Below are positions 1-9,701 of a DNA stretch of 64,000 nt, one piece after another. The stretch's first letter is position 1. The number at the start of each line of letters is the position of its first letter. The stretch lies in the NCBI GenBank assembly GCA_024711345.1, contig JANJTA010000004.1, positions 1 through 64,000 of the forward strand, in the 5' to 3' direction. The position numbers and the translations under genes were made by a program. This DNA comes from Rhodanobacter sp. (GTDB lineage Bacteria > Pseudomonadota > Gammaproteobacteria > Xanthomonadales > Rhodanobacteraceae). The notes under the pieces were generated by a model. It ran no database searches. It was given only the letters and a program-made list of their open reading frames with translations, and was not told the origin of the DNA.

Positions 1-203
1 GATCCGCCAAGCCGATCCTTACGCGTGCAGGCTCACGCCGGGGGCGGGCCTAAGATACCGTTGCAGCTTGCGGCAGATAAAACGGAACGGGGGCGCGAAT
101 CTACGGCGCTGGCGCAGAGCCAAGGGAGCCCGACGGCGTCACCCCGTTCCCACCGATGATCAGTCGGCGATTCTCGTCCAGTCGCGGACCAGAATCGACA
201 CAT

Positions 204-312
204 AAGGAGCCCGCTCGCGGGCGATGCTCCTGCTCTTGCGAATCCCGGCCCTCGACAGACGAACGTCGGGTCATCCCGGCCCCAACGGCATCGCCCGCCA
301 GCGGGCCCCTAC
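204..312. repeat. Paired REP palindrome (GTAG/SMAG-like), copy 1
   Basis: The left arm at 204-227 reads AGGAGCCCGCTCGCGGGC followed by GATGC. The right arm at 288-312 is its imperfect inverted copy. The same pair recurs at 8738, 18316, 20263 and 31691. Paired GTAG-headed palindromes are known as SMAG/REP elements in Stenotrophomonas and relatives and are mobilised by RAYT transposases; none is encoded here. The CTA at 309-311 inside the right arm is the TAG stop of the neighbouring minus-strand gene. In the rest of the gene-free stretch 1-308 I see no gene or clear promoter. Confidence 0.85.
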
Positions 313-2252
313 GGTTGGCGGCGCAGTGCGGCTTGCAGCAGGCGACGCTGCAGGTGATCGGCCAACCTGCGCGGCGCGTCCAGGCCCATCCGCGCCAGCG
401 CCTCGCCTTCGCCATCCGCGGCATCGCCCGGGCGAACCATGGCACCCAGCAAACGCCACCTGCCGCGCCAGTTCCCGCTGCAGGATTTCAGCCATGCCAG
501 CGCCGGCAGCAGGCGCTGCTCGACCGCGGTGAAATCGCTGCCGAACGGAAACGCCGGCAGCAGGCCTTTGTGCCGGAACGGCGCCAGCGCCTCGTGCAGG
601 TGCTCCGGGCGATGGCGGCGCCAGGCCTGTGGCACCACGAAATCCGCGGCCAGCTTGCCGTGCGCCTTCGCCTGCGCGCACAACGCGTCGAGGAAGCGCG
701 CGTCGGCGATCGACAGCATCGCCTCGACGCACTCGCCGTCGCTCTTGCCGCGCAGGTCGGCGACGCCGTATTCGGTCACGACGATGTCGCGCAGATGGCG
801 CGGGATGGTGGTCTGGCCGTAGTTCCAGCGGATGTTGCTCTCGATCCCGCCGCGGCTCTCGCGGGTAGCGCGCAACAGCAGCACCGAACGGCCGTCCGCC
901 AGCTCGTGCGCCATCGCCACGAAGTTGTACTGGCCGCCGACGCCGCTGACCACCGCGCCTTCCTCCAGCGTGTCGGACACGGCCGCACCGAGCAGGGTCG
1001 CCATCATGCAGGTGTTGAAGAAACGCGCGCCGCGCCGCTGCAGCGCCGCCAGTGGCTGGTGGTCGCCGTACAGCTGGTTGACGTTGGAGACCGCGCACAT
1101 GTCGATCGCGTCCGAGTCGGCCGCCTCGGTGGCATCCAGCCACGCGTACAGTTCGCGCGAGCCGAGGAAGAACGCGCCGCGCAGGTAGTGTCCGCCCGGC
1201 GTGGCCGGGTCCAGCCGCCCCTCGGCCGCGGCGCGCTCCAGCGCCAGGTCGTCCCAGCTGCGTCGCTTCAGGATGCCGCCGCGCTGCAGGTGCATGAAGC
1301 CGTCCATCACCATCTCGCTGGCGCCGTACAGGCCGGCGCCGAATGGAGCCAGGCCGCCCAGCCGTGCGGCCAGCGCATGGGTCGCGCCGGCCGGGTCCAG
1401 CGCCACCAGCGCACGGCGCCACTGGATGTTGTCGTGCTGACGCAGCAGCAGTGCCTTGACCAGCGCGTCGGACAACGCGCCGATGCCGATCTGCAGGCAG
1501 CCGCCGTCCTTGACCAGCGCGCTGGCATGCAGGCCCAGCGCATATTCGGCCACGCCCACCGGCGCGCGCGGCAGTGCGAACAACGGCGGCGAGGTTGCCG
1601 GACGCAGTTCCACGTCGAAGTACGCTTCGGCCACTTCGGCGTCGCCGCCCAGGTATGGCAGCTCCGGATGCACCACCGCCACGCACAGCGGCCGCGGCCG
1701 TCCGGACTGTTGCACCTGGCGCAGCAAGTCGAGGGTCAGGTCGGGGTTGCACGACAGGCTGTAGTGCACGCCGTCCGGCCCTTCGCGTCGCGCCACCAGC
1801 TGCACCAGCAGGTTGATGTCCTGCTGCGCCAGGTCGCGCGCCACATGGGTGTAGTTCTGGCTGATGTAGCTGCGCTGGGCGCTGGCCGAACGCAACAGCG
1901 CGCCGGACTGCAGGTAGAACTCGTGCACTTCGACGTTGGCCGGCAGCGCGTCGCGCGCCTGGTCCAGCGCGTACTGCGGGTCGACCGCATCGGCACCGAA
2001 GTGGCGCTCGAGGAACGGCCCGAGGAAGCGCCGCTCCAGCCCCGGCGCCGGCTGCGGCCGGGTCAGCGACAGCGCGGTGTACAGGCGCATCGAACACGCG
2101 GGGTCGGCGGCCACCAGCCGATACAGCGCGTTGAGCAGGACATGCGGCTTGCCCAGGCCCAGCGGCGCGGCAACGCGCAGGTGCGGGCCCAATCCGTCCA
2201 CGAGGTGGCGTGCGCAGGCGTCGGTGTCGGCGTAGCGGTGCTCGATCGGCAT
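309..2252 (-). CDS. Acetyl-CoA hydrolase/transferase family protein
   Basis: A 647-residue protein of the acetyl-CoA hydrolase / CoA-transferase family, expected to move or hydrolyse CoA thioesters in the cytoplasm. The C-terminal half carries the family core: a segment GASEMVMDG containing the likely catalytic glutamate, then GVGGQYNFVAMAHELADGR and a stretch with SNIRWNYGQTTIPR and TEYGVADLRG. The N-terminal about 250 residues are less typical. I chose the ATG at 2252; another ATG lies 12 bp upstream (2264) and neither has a strong ribosome site. It is divergent from the phospholipase D gene. The stop codon lies inside a REP palindrome. The substrate (acetate, propionate, 4-hydroxybutyrate or another acid) cannot be read from the sequence. 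Confidence 0.85.
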   Translation of the reverse strand: MPIEHRYADTDACARHLVDGLGPHLRVAAPLGLGKPHVLLNALYRLVAADPACSMRLYTALSLTRPQPAPGLERRFLGPFLERHFGADAVDPQYALDQARDALPANVEVHEFYLQSGALLRSASAQRSYISQNYTHVARDLAQQDINLLVQLVARREGPDGVHYSLSCNPDLTLDLLRQVQQSGRPRPLCVAVVHPELPYLGGDAEVAEAYFDVELRPATSPPLFALPRAPVGVAEYALGLHASALVKDGGCLQIGIGALSDALVKALLLRQHDNIQWRRALVALDPAGATHALAARLGGLAPFGAGLYGASEMVMDGFMHLQRGGILKRRSWDDLALERAAAEGRLDPATPGGHYLRGAFFLGSRELYAWLDATEAADSDAIDMCAVSNVNQLYGDHQPLAALQRRGARFFNTCMMATLLGAAVSDTLEEGAVVSGVGGQYNFVAMAHELADGRSVLLLRATRESRGGIESNIRWNYGQTTIPRHLRDIVVTEYGVADLRGKSDGECVEAMLSIADARFLDALCAQAKAHGKLAADFVVPQAWRRHRPEHLHEALAPFRHKGLLPAFPFGSDFTAVEQRLLPALAWLKSCSGNWRGRWRLLGAMVRPGDAADGEGEALARMGLDAPRRLADHLQRRLLQAALRRQP

Positions 2253-2305
2253 GCACCCGATCATGCCAGAAGCCCATGATGGCGACGCATCGCCAGACCA
2301 TCGCC

Positions 2306-2317
2306 TACACTCGGGCC
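2306..2317 (+). promoter_or_regulatory. Candidate -10 box immediately before the start codon (leaderless)
   Basis: TACACT at 2306-2311 is followed by six bases and then the ATG at 2318. Transcription would begin at or within a base of the start codon. No Shine-Dalgarno sequence is present. I do not see a convincing -35 box, so this rests on the -10 and its spacing. The same TACACT-N6-start arrangement occurs before higB at 25922. Confidence 0.4.
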
Positions 2318-3778
<1,461 letters not shown>

Positions 3779-3867
3779 GGCTTTCCTGAGGCACTGCATG
3801 CGCTTCGTGCCTCAAGCGGATGTTTTCTCACAACTTGATACGGCCCGCGTGCTAGGCTCGCGGCCCT

Positions 3868-5220
3868 ATGTCCGTGCCATTCGACGACGCCGCGCCGCGC
3901 CACGTGCTCACCCCCAGCTCGCTCAACCGGCTGGTACGCGACCTGCTGGGCGACGCGCTGCCGCTGGTGTGGATCGAAGGCGAACTATCCAACGTGGCCA
4001 AGCCCGCCTCCGGACACCTGTACTTCACCTTGAAGGACAGCGGCGCCCAGGTGCGCTGCGCCATGTTCAAGATGAAGGCGGCCACCCTGCGCTTTCGCCC
4101 GGTCGACGGCATGCAGGTACTGCTGCGCGCCCGGGTCGGCCTGTACGAGCCGCGCGGCGAATTCCAGCTGGTCGCCGAGTACATGGAGCCGGCCGGCGAA
4201 GGCGCGCTGCAGCGCGAGTTCGAACAACTGAAGGCGCGGCTCGACGCCGAAGGCCTGTTCGACGCCGCGCGCAAGCGCGCCCTGCCCGTCTACGCGCGAC
4301 GCATCGGCGTGATCACCTCGGCCACCGGCGCGGCGGTGCGCGACGTGCTGAGCGTGCTGGCCCGCCGCTGGCCGCTGGCCGAGGTGGAAGTGCTGCCGGT
4401 GCCGGTCCAGGGCCGCGAGGCGCCGCCGGCGATCGTGGCCATGCTGCGCAAGGCATCGGCCTGTGCGCGCTACGACGTGCTGCTGCTGACCCGCGGCGGC
4501 GGTTCGCTGGAAGACCTGTGGGCGTTCAACGACGAGGCGGTGGCGCGCGCGATCCACGCCAGCGCGGTGCCGGTGGTTTCCGCCGTGGGCCACGAGATCG
4601 ACTTCAGCATCGCCGACTTCGTCGCCGACCTGCGCGCGCCCACGCCCTCGGCCGCCGCCGAACTGCTGGTGCCCGACGCGGTGGCGGTCGGCCGGCACAT
4701 GCGGCAGCTGCAGCAGCGCCTGGCCACCTTGCTGCAACGCCGGCTGCAGGCACAGTCGCAGCGCGTCGATCACCTGCTGGCGCGGCTGCAGGCACAGCGT
4801 CCGCAGGCGCGCCTGCAACGCGACCGCGAACGGCTGCAGCACCTGCGCCTGCGCCTGGCCAGCGCGCTGCGCGAGTGGCAGCAGCTGCGCCGCATGCGCC
4901 TCGACCGCCTGCACGCGCGCCTGCTGGCGCAGCACCCGCGTGCACGCCTGCCGCTGCTCACCCGCCGGCTGGACGAGCAGCAGCTGCGCCTGCGCCGCGC
5001 CATCGCACAGATCCTCGAACGCCGCCGCATTGCCGTGCGCCACGCCGGCCACGCGCTGCACGCGATCAGTCCGCTGGCCACGCTGGAACGCGGCTACGCG
5101 ATCCTGTTCGAGGCCGACGGCCAGGTGCTGCGGTCGGCGAAAAACGTCGCCGTCGGCACCGCCTTGCGTGCGCGCCTGAGCGACGGGGAGCTGCCGCTGC
5201 GGGTCCGCAGCGACGACTGA
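3868..5220 (+). CDS. xseA: Exodeoxyribonuclease VII large subunit
   Basis: A 450-residue protein, the normal length for XseA, which with small subunit XseB degrades single-stranded DNA to acid-soluble oligonucleotides. The N-terminal OB-fold (about residues 10-110) contains LVWIEGELSN and SGHLYFTLKD. The catalytic region has RIGVITSATGAAVRDV and DVLLLTRGGGSLEDLWAFND, followed by AVGHEIDFSIADFVADLRAPTPSAAAE. A long coiled coil rich in Q, R and L runs over about residues 270-400. XseB is not in the window. Upstream, TGCTAGGCT (an extended -10) ends nine bases before the ATG, so the message may be leaderless. It is convergent with the AraC gene. Confidence 0.97.
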   Translation: MSVPFDDAAPRHVLTPSSLNRLVRDLLGDALPLVWIEGELSNVAKPASGHLYFTLKDSGAQVRCAMFKMKAATLRFRPVDGMQVLLRARVGLYEPRGEFQLVAEYMEPAGEGALQREFEQLKARLDAEGLFDAARKRALPVYARRIGVITSATGAAVRDVLSVLARRWPLAEVEVLPVPVQGREAPPAIVAMLRKASACARYDVLLLTRGGGSLEDLWAFNDEAVARAIHASAVPVVSAVGHEIDFSIADFVADLRAPTPSAAAELLVPDAVAVGRHMRQLQQRLATLLQRRLQAQSQRVDHLLARLQAQRPQARLQRDRERLQHLRLRLASALREWQQLRRMRLDRLHARLLAQHPRARLPLLTRRLDEQQLRLRRAIAQILERRRIAVRHAGHALHAISPLATLERGYAILFEADGQVLRSAKNVAVGTALRARLSDGELPLRVRSDD

Positions 5221-5280
5221 GCGCCTGCTCAAAACGGCTCGCAAACATCACTCGGGGCCCGGCGTCGACGGCCCGCTCGG

Positions 5281-5302
5281 GCGCATGGGAATGTCCATGC
5301 GC
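5281..5302. terminator. Hairpin between convergent genes
   Basis: GCGCATGG and CCATGCGC form a perfect 8-bp stem with a 6-base loop between the convergent ends of xseA and the AraC-type gene. There is no T-run on either side, so it would be a weak or Rho-assisted terminator at best. Confidence 0.4.
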
Positions 5303-5327
5303 CAGCGAGCGCATCGGTTGCGCGCCA

Positions 5328-6302
5328 CTACTCCGTTGCTGCGGGGTGCCGGCCCTGGCGCCGCCATGCCGCCGGCGGCATGCCGAACTCGCGCTTGAAG
5401 GCGCGGTTGAACGCCGCCTCGGATTCGTAGCCGCAGTCGCCGGCCAGCGCGGCGATGGAGCGACGGGTGTCCTGCAAGGCCGCCGCGGCGCGGCGCAGGC
5501 GCCAGCGCAGGAGGTAGTGCATGGGCGGCATGCCGATCAGCTCGTTGAAACGCTGCGCCAGCGCGGAGCGCGACAGGCCGGCATGCGTTCCCAGCTCCTC
5601 CACGCTCCAGGCGTGCATCGGACGCTCGTGCAACGCATTGAGCGCGCGCCCCACCCAGGGATCGCGCAGGCCGGCCAGCCAACCGGTCTCATGCACCGGC
5701 AGCGCGTCGATGTGCCGGCGAATCGCCTCCAGGAACAGCAGCTCGGCGAGCTTCGCCTTGACGCTGGCCGCTCCCGGGCCGGGTGCGTTGTCCGAGTTCG
5801 CCGCGTGGTACAGCAGGTCCAGCAGCCAGCCGCCGCCTGCGTCGCCGGTGAGCGGCACGCGCAGGATGCGCGGCAATGCATCGAGCAGCGGCTGACACAG
5901 GCGCGGGTCGCAAGCCAGAAAGCCGCAGATGAAGCGCGTCTCCGCGCCGCCGCCGCCGTGGTCGATGCGCATCAGGCCACCGGGCGGTGCCGGCTGCACC
6001 AGCGTGTCGGACGTCACGGCGGCCAGCTGCAGGTCGCTGCCCAGGTAGTGCGCGTCGTCGTGCGGCAACAGCAGCAGGTCGCCCGCGCGCACCTGCAGGG
6101 TCTCGCCGCCGTTGCGCAGCCGCACGCGGCACTGGCCGCGGGTGATCGCGTGGAAGAAGACGATGTGGCCGAGGCCCGCGAAAATGCCGCCGGATTCGCG
6201 CGCGGGGCGCGACTCGACGCACCAGGGTGCGGTGAAGCGCGAGTCCAGGAACAGCGCCCCGTTCAACTTCACCACTTGCAGCAAGTCGGAAAGAGCGTCC
6301 AT
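5328..6302 (-). CDS. AraC-family transcriptional regulator with cupin sensor domain
   Basis: A 324-residue regulator. The N-terminal about 200 residues form a cupin-type sensor domain of the kind seen in this AraC subfamily (GHIVFFHAITRGQCRVRL, RAGDLLLLPHDDAHYLG). The C-terminal about 100 residues hold two helix-turn-helix motifs: WSVEELGTHAGLSRSALAQRFNEL and SIAALAGDCGYESEAAFNRAFKREFG, the standard AraC signature. The start is the ATG at 6302. The gene is divergent from a SAM methyltransferase at 6396 across a 93-bp gap, so the methyltransferase is its most likely target; that is inference from layout. The inducer is unknown. Confidence 0.9.
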   Translation of the reverse strand: MDALSDLLQVVKLNGALFLDSRFTAPWCVESRPARESGGIFAGLGHIVFFHAITRGQCRVRLRNGGETLQVRAGDLLLLPHDDAHYLGSDLQLAAVTSDTLVQPAPPGGLMRIDHGGGGAETRFICGFLACDPRLCQPLLDALPRILRVPLTGDAGGGWLLDLLYHAANSDNAPGPGAASVKAKLAELLFLEAIRRHIDALPVHETGWLAGLRDPWVGRALNALHERPMHAWSVEELGTHAGLSRSALAQRFNELIGMPPMHYLLRWRLRRAAAALQDTRRSIAALAGDCGYESEAAFNRAFKREFGMPPAAWRRQGRHPAATE

Positions 6303-6395
6303 CAAGAAAACCGGTGGATCGGCAAAGTGCGACGGTGCGGATGAACGAATACTACTCCGGTGTTTTCCGCCATTGCCGCCAGCAGGAGTTCCGTC

Positions 6396-7226
6396 ATGTC
6401 CGCCCTCGCCTCCCCAACGTCCGCTCCCGATCTCGCCACGATCAAGGCTCGCCAGCAGGCCGTGTGGTCGACCGGCGACTACGCCGCGATCGGCACCACG
6501 CTGCAGATCGTGGGCGAAAACCTGTGCGAGGCGCTCGATCTGCGCGCGGGCAGCCGCGTGCTCGACGTCGCCGCCGGCAACGGCAACGCCACGCTCGCGG
6601 CGGCGCGGCGCTTCGGCGAGGTGGTCTCGACCGACTACGTCGCCACCTGGCTGGCCTCGGGCCGCGCCCGCGCCGAAGCCGAAGGCCTGTCCGTGCGTTT
6701 CCAGCAAGCCGATGCCGAAGACCTGCCGTTCGCCGACGCCTCGTTCGATGCCGTGCTGTCCACCTTCGGCGTGATGTTCACGCCCGCCCAGGAGCGGGCC
6801 GCGGCCGAGCTGGCGCGGGTGTGCCGGCCCGGCGGCAGGATCGGCCTGGCGAACTGGACGCCCGAAGGCTTCATCGGCCAGTTGTTCAGGATCATCGGCC
6901 GCTATGCGCCCCCTGCCGCCGGCCTGCCATCGCCGCTGCTGTGGGGCACGCGCGCGCGACTGGACGCCCTGTTCGGCCGGGCCGCGAAGACCATCCGCGC
7001 CGAGCCGCGGCACTTCACCTTCCGCTACCGCTCGCCCGGGCACTGGGTCGAGGTCTTCCGCGCCTGCTACGGCCCGGTGAACAAGCTCTACGCGACGCTC
7101 GATGCGGCGAAGCAGGACGAGCTCACCAGCGACATCCTGGCCCTCATCGCCCGCGGCAACCGCGCGGACGACGGCAGCATGGTGCTGCCGGCCGAATACC
7201 TGGAGGTCGTGATCGAACGGCGGTAG
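6396..7226 (+). CDS. Class I SAM-dependent methyltransferase
   Basis: A 276-residue cytoplasmic methyltransferase of the UbiE/Methyltransf_11 type. Motif I is RVLDVAAGNGNATLAAAR (about residues 48-65); the acidic ribose-binding strand follows at VVSTDY. Motif II lies in DAEDLPFADASFDAVLSTFGVMF, and ARVCRPGGRIGLANW is the post-motif segment. An AGGAGT ribosome site at 6384-6389 supports the ATG at 6396. The gene is divergent from the AraC-type regulator and probably under its control. The acceptor substrate is not identifiable; small-molecule methylation is the usual role of this subgroup. Confidence 0.88.
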   Translation: MSALASPTSAPDLATIKARQQAVWSTGDYAAIGTTLQIVGENLCEALDLRAGSRVLDVAAGNGNATLAAARRFGEVVSTDYVATWLASGRARAEAEGLSVRFQQADAEDLPFADASFDAVLSTFGVMFTPAQERAAAELARVCRPGGRIGLANWTPEGFIGQLFRIIGRYAPPAAGLPSPLLWGTRARLDALFGRAAKTIRAEPRHFTFRYRSPGHWVEVFRACYGPVNKLYATLDAAKQDELTSDILALIARGNRADDGSMVLPAEYLEVVIERR

Positions 7227-7306
7227 CGGTGGCCGTCCACCGCCTCACAGCCCCTGAACGCCGCCGCGTCCTATGCTTGCCGGATTGCAACCGCCGGCAG
7301 GCAGCC

Positions 7307-8740
7307 ATGTTGAACAAGACCTACCCCTACTACCTCGCCAACCAGCCGCAGGCCGCGAAGACCATGCTGGAGGTCTTCGACAAGTACAGCGGCAAGCTCG
7401 CCACGCGCGTGGCGGTGCCGGATGCCAAGGCTGTCGAGAAGGCCATCGCCGCGGCGGTGAAAGCCGCGAAGCCGATGCTCGAGTTCAAGCCGTGGGCGCG
7501 GCAGGCGGTGCTGCAGCACTGCGCGACACGTTTCGCCGAGCGCCGCGACGAGCTGGCCGAGGCGTTGTGCATCGAGGCGGGCAAGCCGATCAAGGACGCT
7601 GCCGGCGAGGTGACCCGGCTGATCGAGACCTTCCGCATCGCCGCCGCGGAGGCCGTGCGCATCAACGGCGAGACGCTCAACCTGGAACTGGCCGCGCGGC
7701 TGGACGGCTACCACGGCTATACGAAGCGCGTGCCGCTCGGGCCGGTGTCCTTCATCACGCCGTTCAACTTCCCGCTGAACCTGGTGGCGCACAAGGTGGC
7801 CCCGGCGATCGCCGCCGGCTGCCCGTTCGTGCTGAAGCCGTCGGAGAAAACGCCGATCGGCGCGCTGATCATCGGCGAGGTGCTGGCCGAAACCGACCTG
7901 CCGAAGGGCGCGTTTTCGATCCTACCGCTGGACGGCGCCCATGCGTCCCCGCTGGTCGAGGACCCGCGCTTCAAGCTGCTCTCCTTCACCGGCGGCCAGG
8001 TCGGCTGGCAGCTCAAGGCGCGCGCCGGGCACAAGAAGGTGACGCTGGAGCTGGGCGGCAACGCCGCGTGCATCGTCGATGCCGACCAGGGGCCGAAGCT
8101 GGACCACGTGGTGCAGCGATTGATCTTCGGCGCGTTCTACCAGTCGGGCCAGAGCTGCATCGGCGTGCAGCGCATCTACGCGCACGCCGAGGTCTACGAC
8201 GCGCTGAAGCGCAAGCTGGTCGCCGCCACCAAGAAACTCAAGGCCGGCGATCCGAAGGACGCGAGCGTCTTCCTTGGCCCGATGATCGACGAGGCCGCCG
8301 CCGAGCGCCTGCACGGCTGGATTCTCGAGGCGAAGCAGGCCGGCGGGAAAATCCTCTGCGGCGGCAGGCGTCACGGCAACATGCTCGACGCCACCCTGAT
8401 GGAGCACGTGCCGGCCGATGCGAAGGCCAACCGCATGGAGGCGTTCGGCCCGTTCGCCCTGCTCGCGCCATTCGACAAGTTCGACGACGCCATCGCGATG
8501 GTCAACGACTCCGACTACGGCCTGCAGGCCGGCATCTTCACCGACAGCCTCGACCATGCCATGCGCGCCTGGAACGAGCTGGAACAGGGCGGCGTGATCG
8601 TCAACGACATCCCCAGCTTCCGTGTGGACAACATGCCCTATGGCGGCGTGAAGCTCTCCGGCCTCGGCCGCGAGGGCGTGCGCAGCGCAATCGAGGACAT
8701 GAGCGAGATTCGCCTGATGGTGATGCGCGAACCGCGCTAG
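7307..8740 (+). CDS. NAD(P)-dependent aldehyde dehydrogenase family protein
   Basis: A 477-residue aldehyde dehydrogenase superfamily enzyme that oxidises an aldehyde to the acid (or acyl-CoA) with NAD(P). The cofactor region shows FITPFNFPLN and KPSEKTP. The general-base segment is ELGGNAACIV and the catalytic cysteine is in SGQSCIGVQR. Near the C-terminus the usual EE-x-FGP motif reads MEAFGPF, and NDSDYGLQAGIF and GGVKLSGLGREG follow. The ATG at 7307 has GGCAGGCAG upstream. The TAG stop at 8738-8740 is the first part of a degenerate REP arm. Length and motifs suggest a phosphorylating-type or succinate-semialdehyde-like dehydrogenase, but the substrate is unassigned. Confidence 0.9.
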   Translation: MLNKTYPYYLANQPQAAKTMLEVFDKYSGKLATRVAVPDAKAVEKAIAAAVKAAKPMLEFKPWARQAVLQHCATRFAERRDELAEALCIEAGKPIKDAAGEVTRLIETFRIAAAEAVRINGETLNLELAARLDGYHGYTKRVPLGPVSFITPFNFPLNLVAHKVAPAIAAGCPFVLKPSEKTPIGALIIGEVLAETDLPKGAFSILPLDGAHASPLVEDPRFKLLSFTGGQVGWQLKARAGHKKVTLELGGNAACIVDADQGPKLDHVVQRLIFGAFYQSGQSCIGVQRIYAHAEVYDALKRKLVAATKKLKAGDPKDASVFLGPMIDEAAAERLHGWILEAKQAGGKILCGGRRHGNMLDATLMEHVPADAKANRMEAFGPFALLAPFDKFDDAIAMVNDSDYGLQAGIFTDSLDHAMRAWNELEQGGVIVNDIPSFRVDNMPYGGVKLSGLGREGVRSAIEDMSEIRLMVMREPR

Positions 8741-8831
8741 GAGCGCGGCTGTCCGCGGGGGAATTTCTTCGCTCGTGGGCGACGGTTTTTCGTGGCGTGG
8801 CGCAGGGCATCGCCCGCGAGCGGGCTCCTAC
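8738..8831. repeat. Paired REP palindrome, copy 2, spanning a convergent gap
   Basis: The right arm at 8807-8831 is the canonical GCATCGCCCGCGAGCGGGCT followed by CCTAC. The left arm at about 8738-8762 is degenerate (TAGGAGCGCGGCTGTCCGCG). The element fills the whole gap between the convergent aldehyde dehydrogenase and YdcF genes. TAG at 8738-8740 is the stop of the first, and CTA at 8828-8830 is the complement of the stop of the second. Confidence 0.8.
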
Positions 8832-9589
8832 AATGCGCCCGCTTTCGTCGGCTGCACGTTCCAGCCCATCGCGTTGTACAGGTGATAGCGCACGATGCCG
8901 CTGTACTCGTGCAGCGCCAGGTCGGCCATGGCGAAGTTGTACGACAGCGGCAGCCAGGACAGCACGCCGTCGACATGGTCGGCCGGTACCGGTGTCGCCC
9001 GGACGCCAAAGTGCGCGAAGTACAGCGTGGCGCGGTGCAGGTGGTAGGCCGACGACACCAGCAGCACGCGGTCGGCGCCATAGGCCTTCAGCAGCGGGCC
9101 GCTGAACTGCGCGTTCTGCCAGGTGTTCATGCTGCGCGGCTCCAGCAGCAGATCGGCGGCCTCCACACCGAGCCGCTGCAGGTCGTCGGCGTAAACCGCC
9201 GCTTCCGAGCGGCCCCGTCCGAGTGCATCGCCGCCGCTCACCTCGATCTTGCACTCGCGCCCGGCCCGCCGGCAGGCGCGGTACAGCTCCGCCGCCTTGC
9301 CGATGCGGCCATAGGCGAACAGGCTTGCCTCCACCTCGCCGCTGCCTGCCGCGCGCACCGTGCCGGCGCCCAGCAACACGATCGCGTTGCGCTGGCCCCA
9401 GTCGATCGGCGCCGACGCCGCATGGTTCGACTGCAGTCGTGCCAGCAGCCAGATCGGCAGCGGCCCGCAACCGGCGGCCAGCAGCAGGGTCACCGCCGAC
9501 GCCAGCAGCGCCCAGCTGCAGCGACGCCACCGCAGCAGCGCCAGCACGCCGGCAAGCACGAGCAGGATCAGCAACACGGTCACGGTCAT
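8828..9589 (-). CDS. YdcF/DUF218 family membrane protein
   Basis: A 253-residue protein of the YdcF (DUF218) family. Two hydrophobic segments open the protein (about residues 3-20 and 24-50), so the rest is likely attached to the inner membrane. The DUF218 domain runs from AIVLLGAG to the end, with SLFAYGRIGKAAELYRAC, SGGDALGRGRSEA, LEPRSMNTWQNA and VLLVSSAYHLHRA, all typical of the family. Members such as SanA/ElyC are linked to envelope polysaccharide and peptidoglycan metabolism, but the reaction here is unknown. The start is the ATG at 9589. It is divergent from the alpha/beta hydrolase gene. Its stop codon lies inside a REP arm. Confidence 0.88.
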   Translation of the reverse strand: MTVTVLLILLVLAGVLALLRWRRCSWALLASAVTLLLAAGCGPLPIWLLARLQSNHAASAPIDWGQRNAIVLLGAGTVRAAGSGEVEASLFAYGRIGKAAELYRACRRAGRECKIEVSGGDALGRGRSEAAVYADDLQRLGVEAADLLLEPRSMNTWQNAQFSGPLLKAYGADRVLLVSSAYHLHRATLYFAHFGVRATPVPADHVDGVLSWLPLSYNFAMADLALHEYSGIVRYHLYNAMGWNVQPTKAGAL

Positions 9590-9701
9590 GGGCGGGGCCG
9601 GTGGAGATGGCGGGGCATGGGTGCCATTATGCCGATGCGCTGCGCGGACCGGAGCCGCTCGCGCCCCTCGTCGGCACGGACCACTGCACGGGAGCTGAGC
9701 C

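Noticed and set aside
156-2279. Long open frame on the plus strand, rich in Arg, Gln and Ala
   Set aside because: It is the antisense of the acetyl-CoA hydrolase gene, whose family motifs are clear; high GC keeps other frames open.
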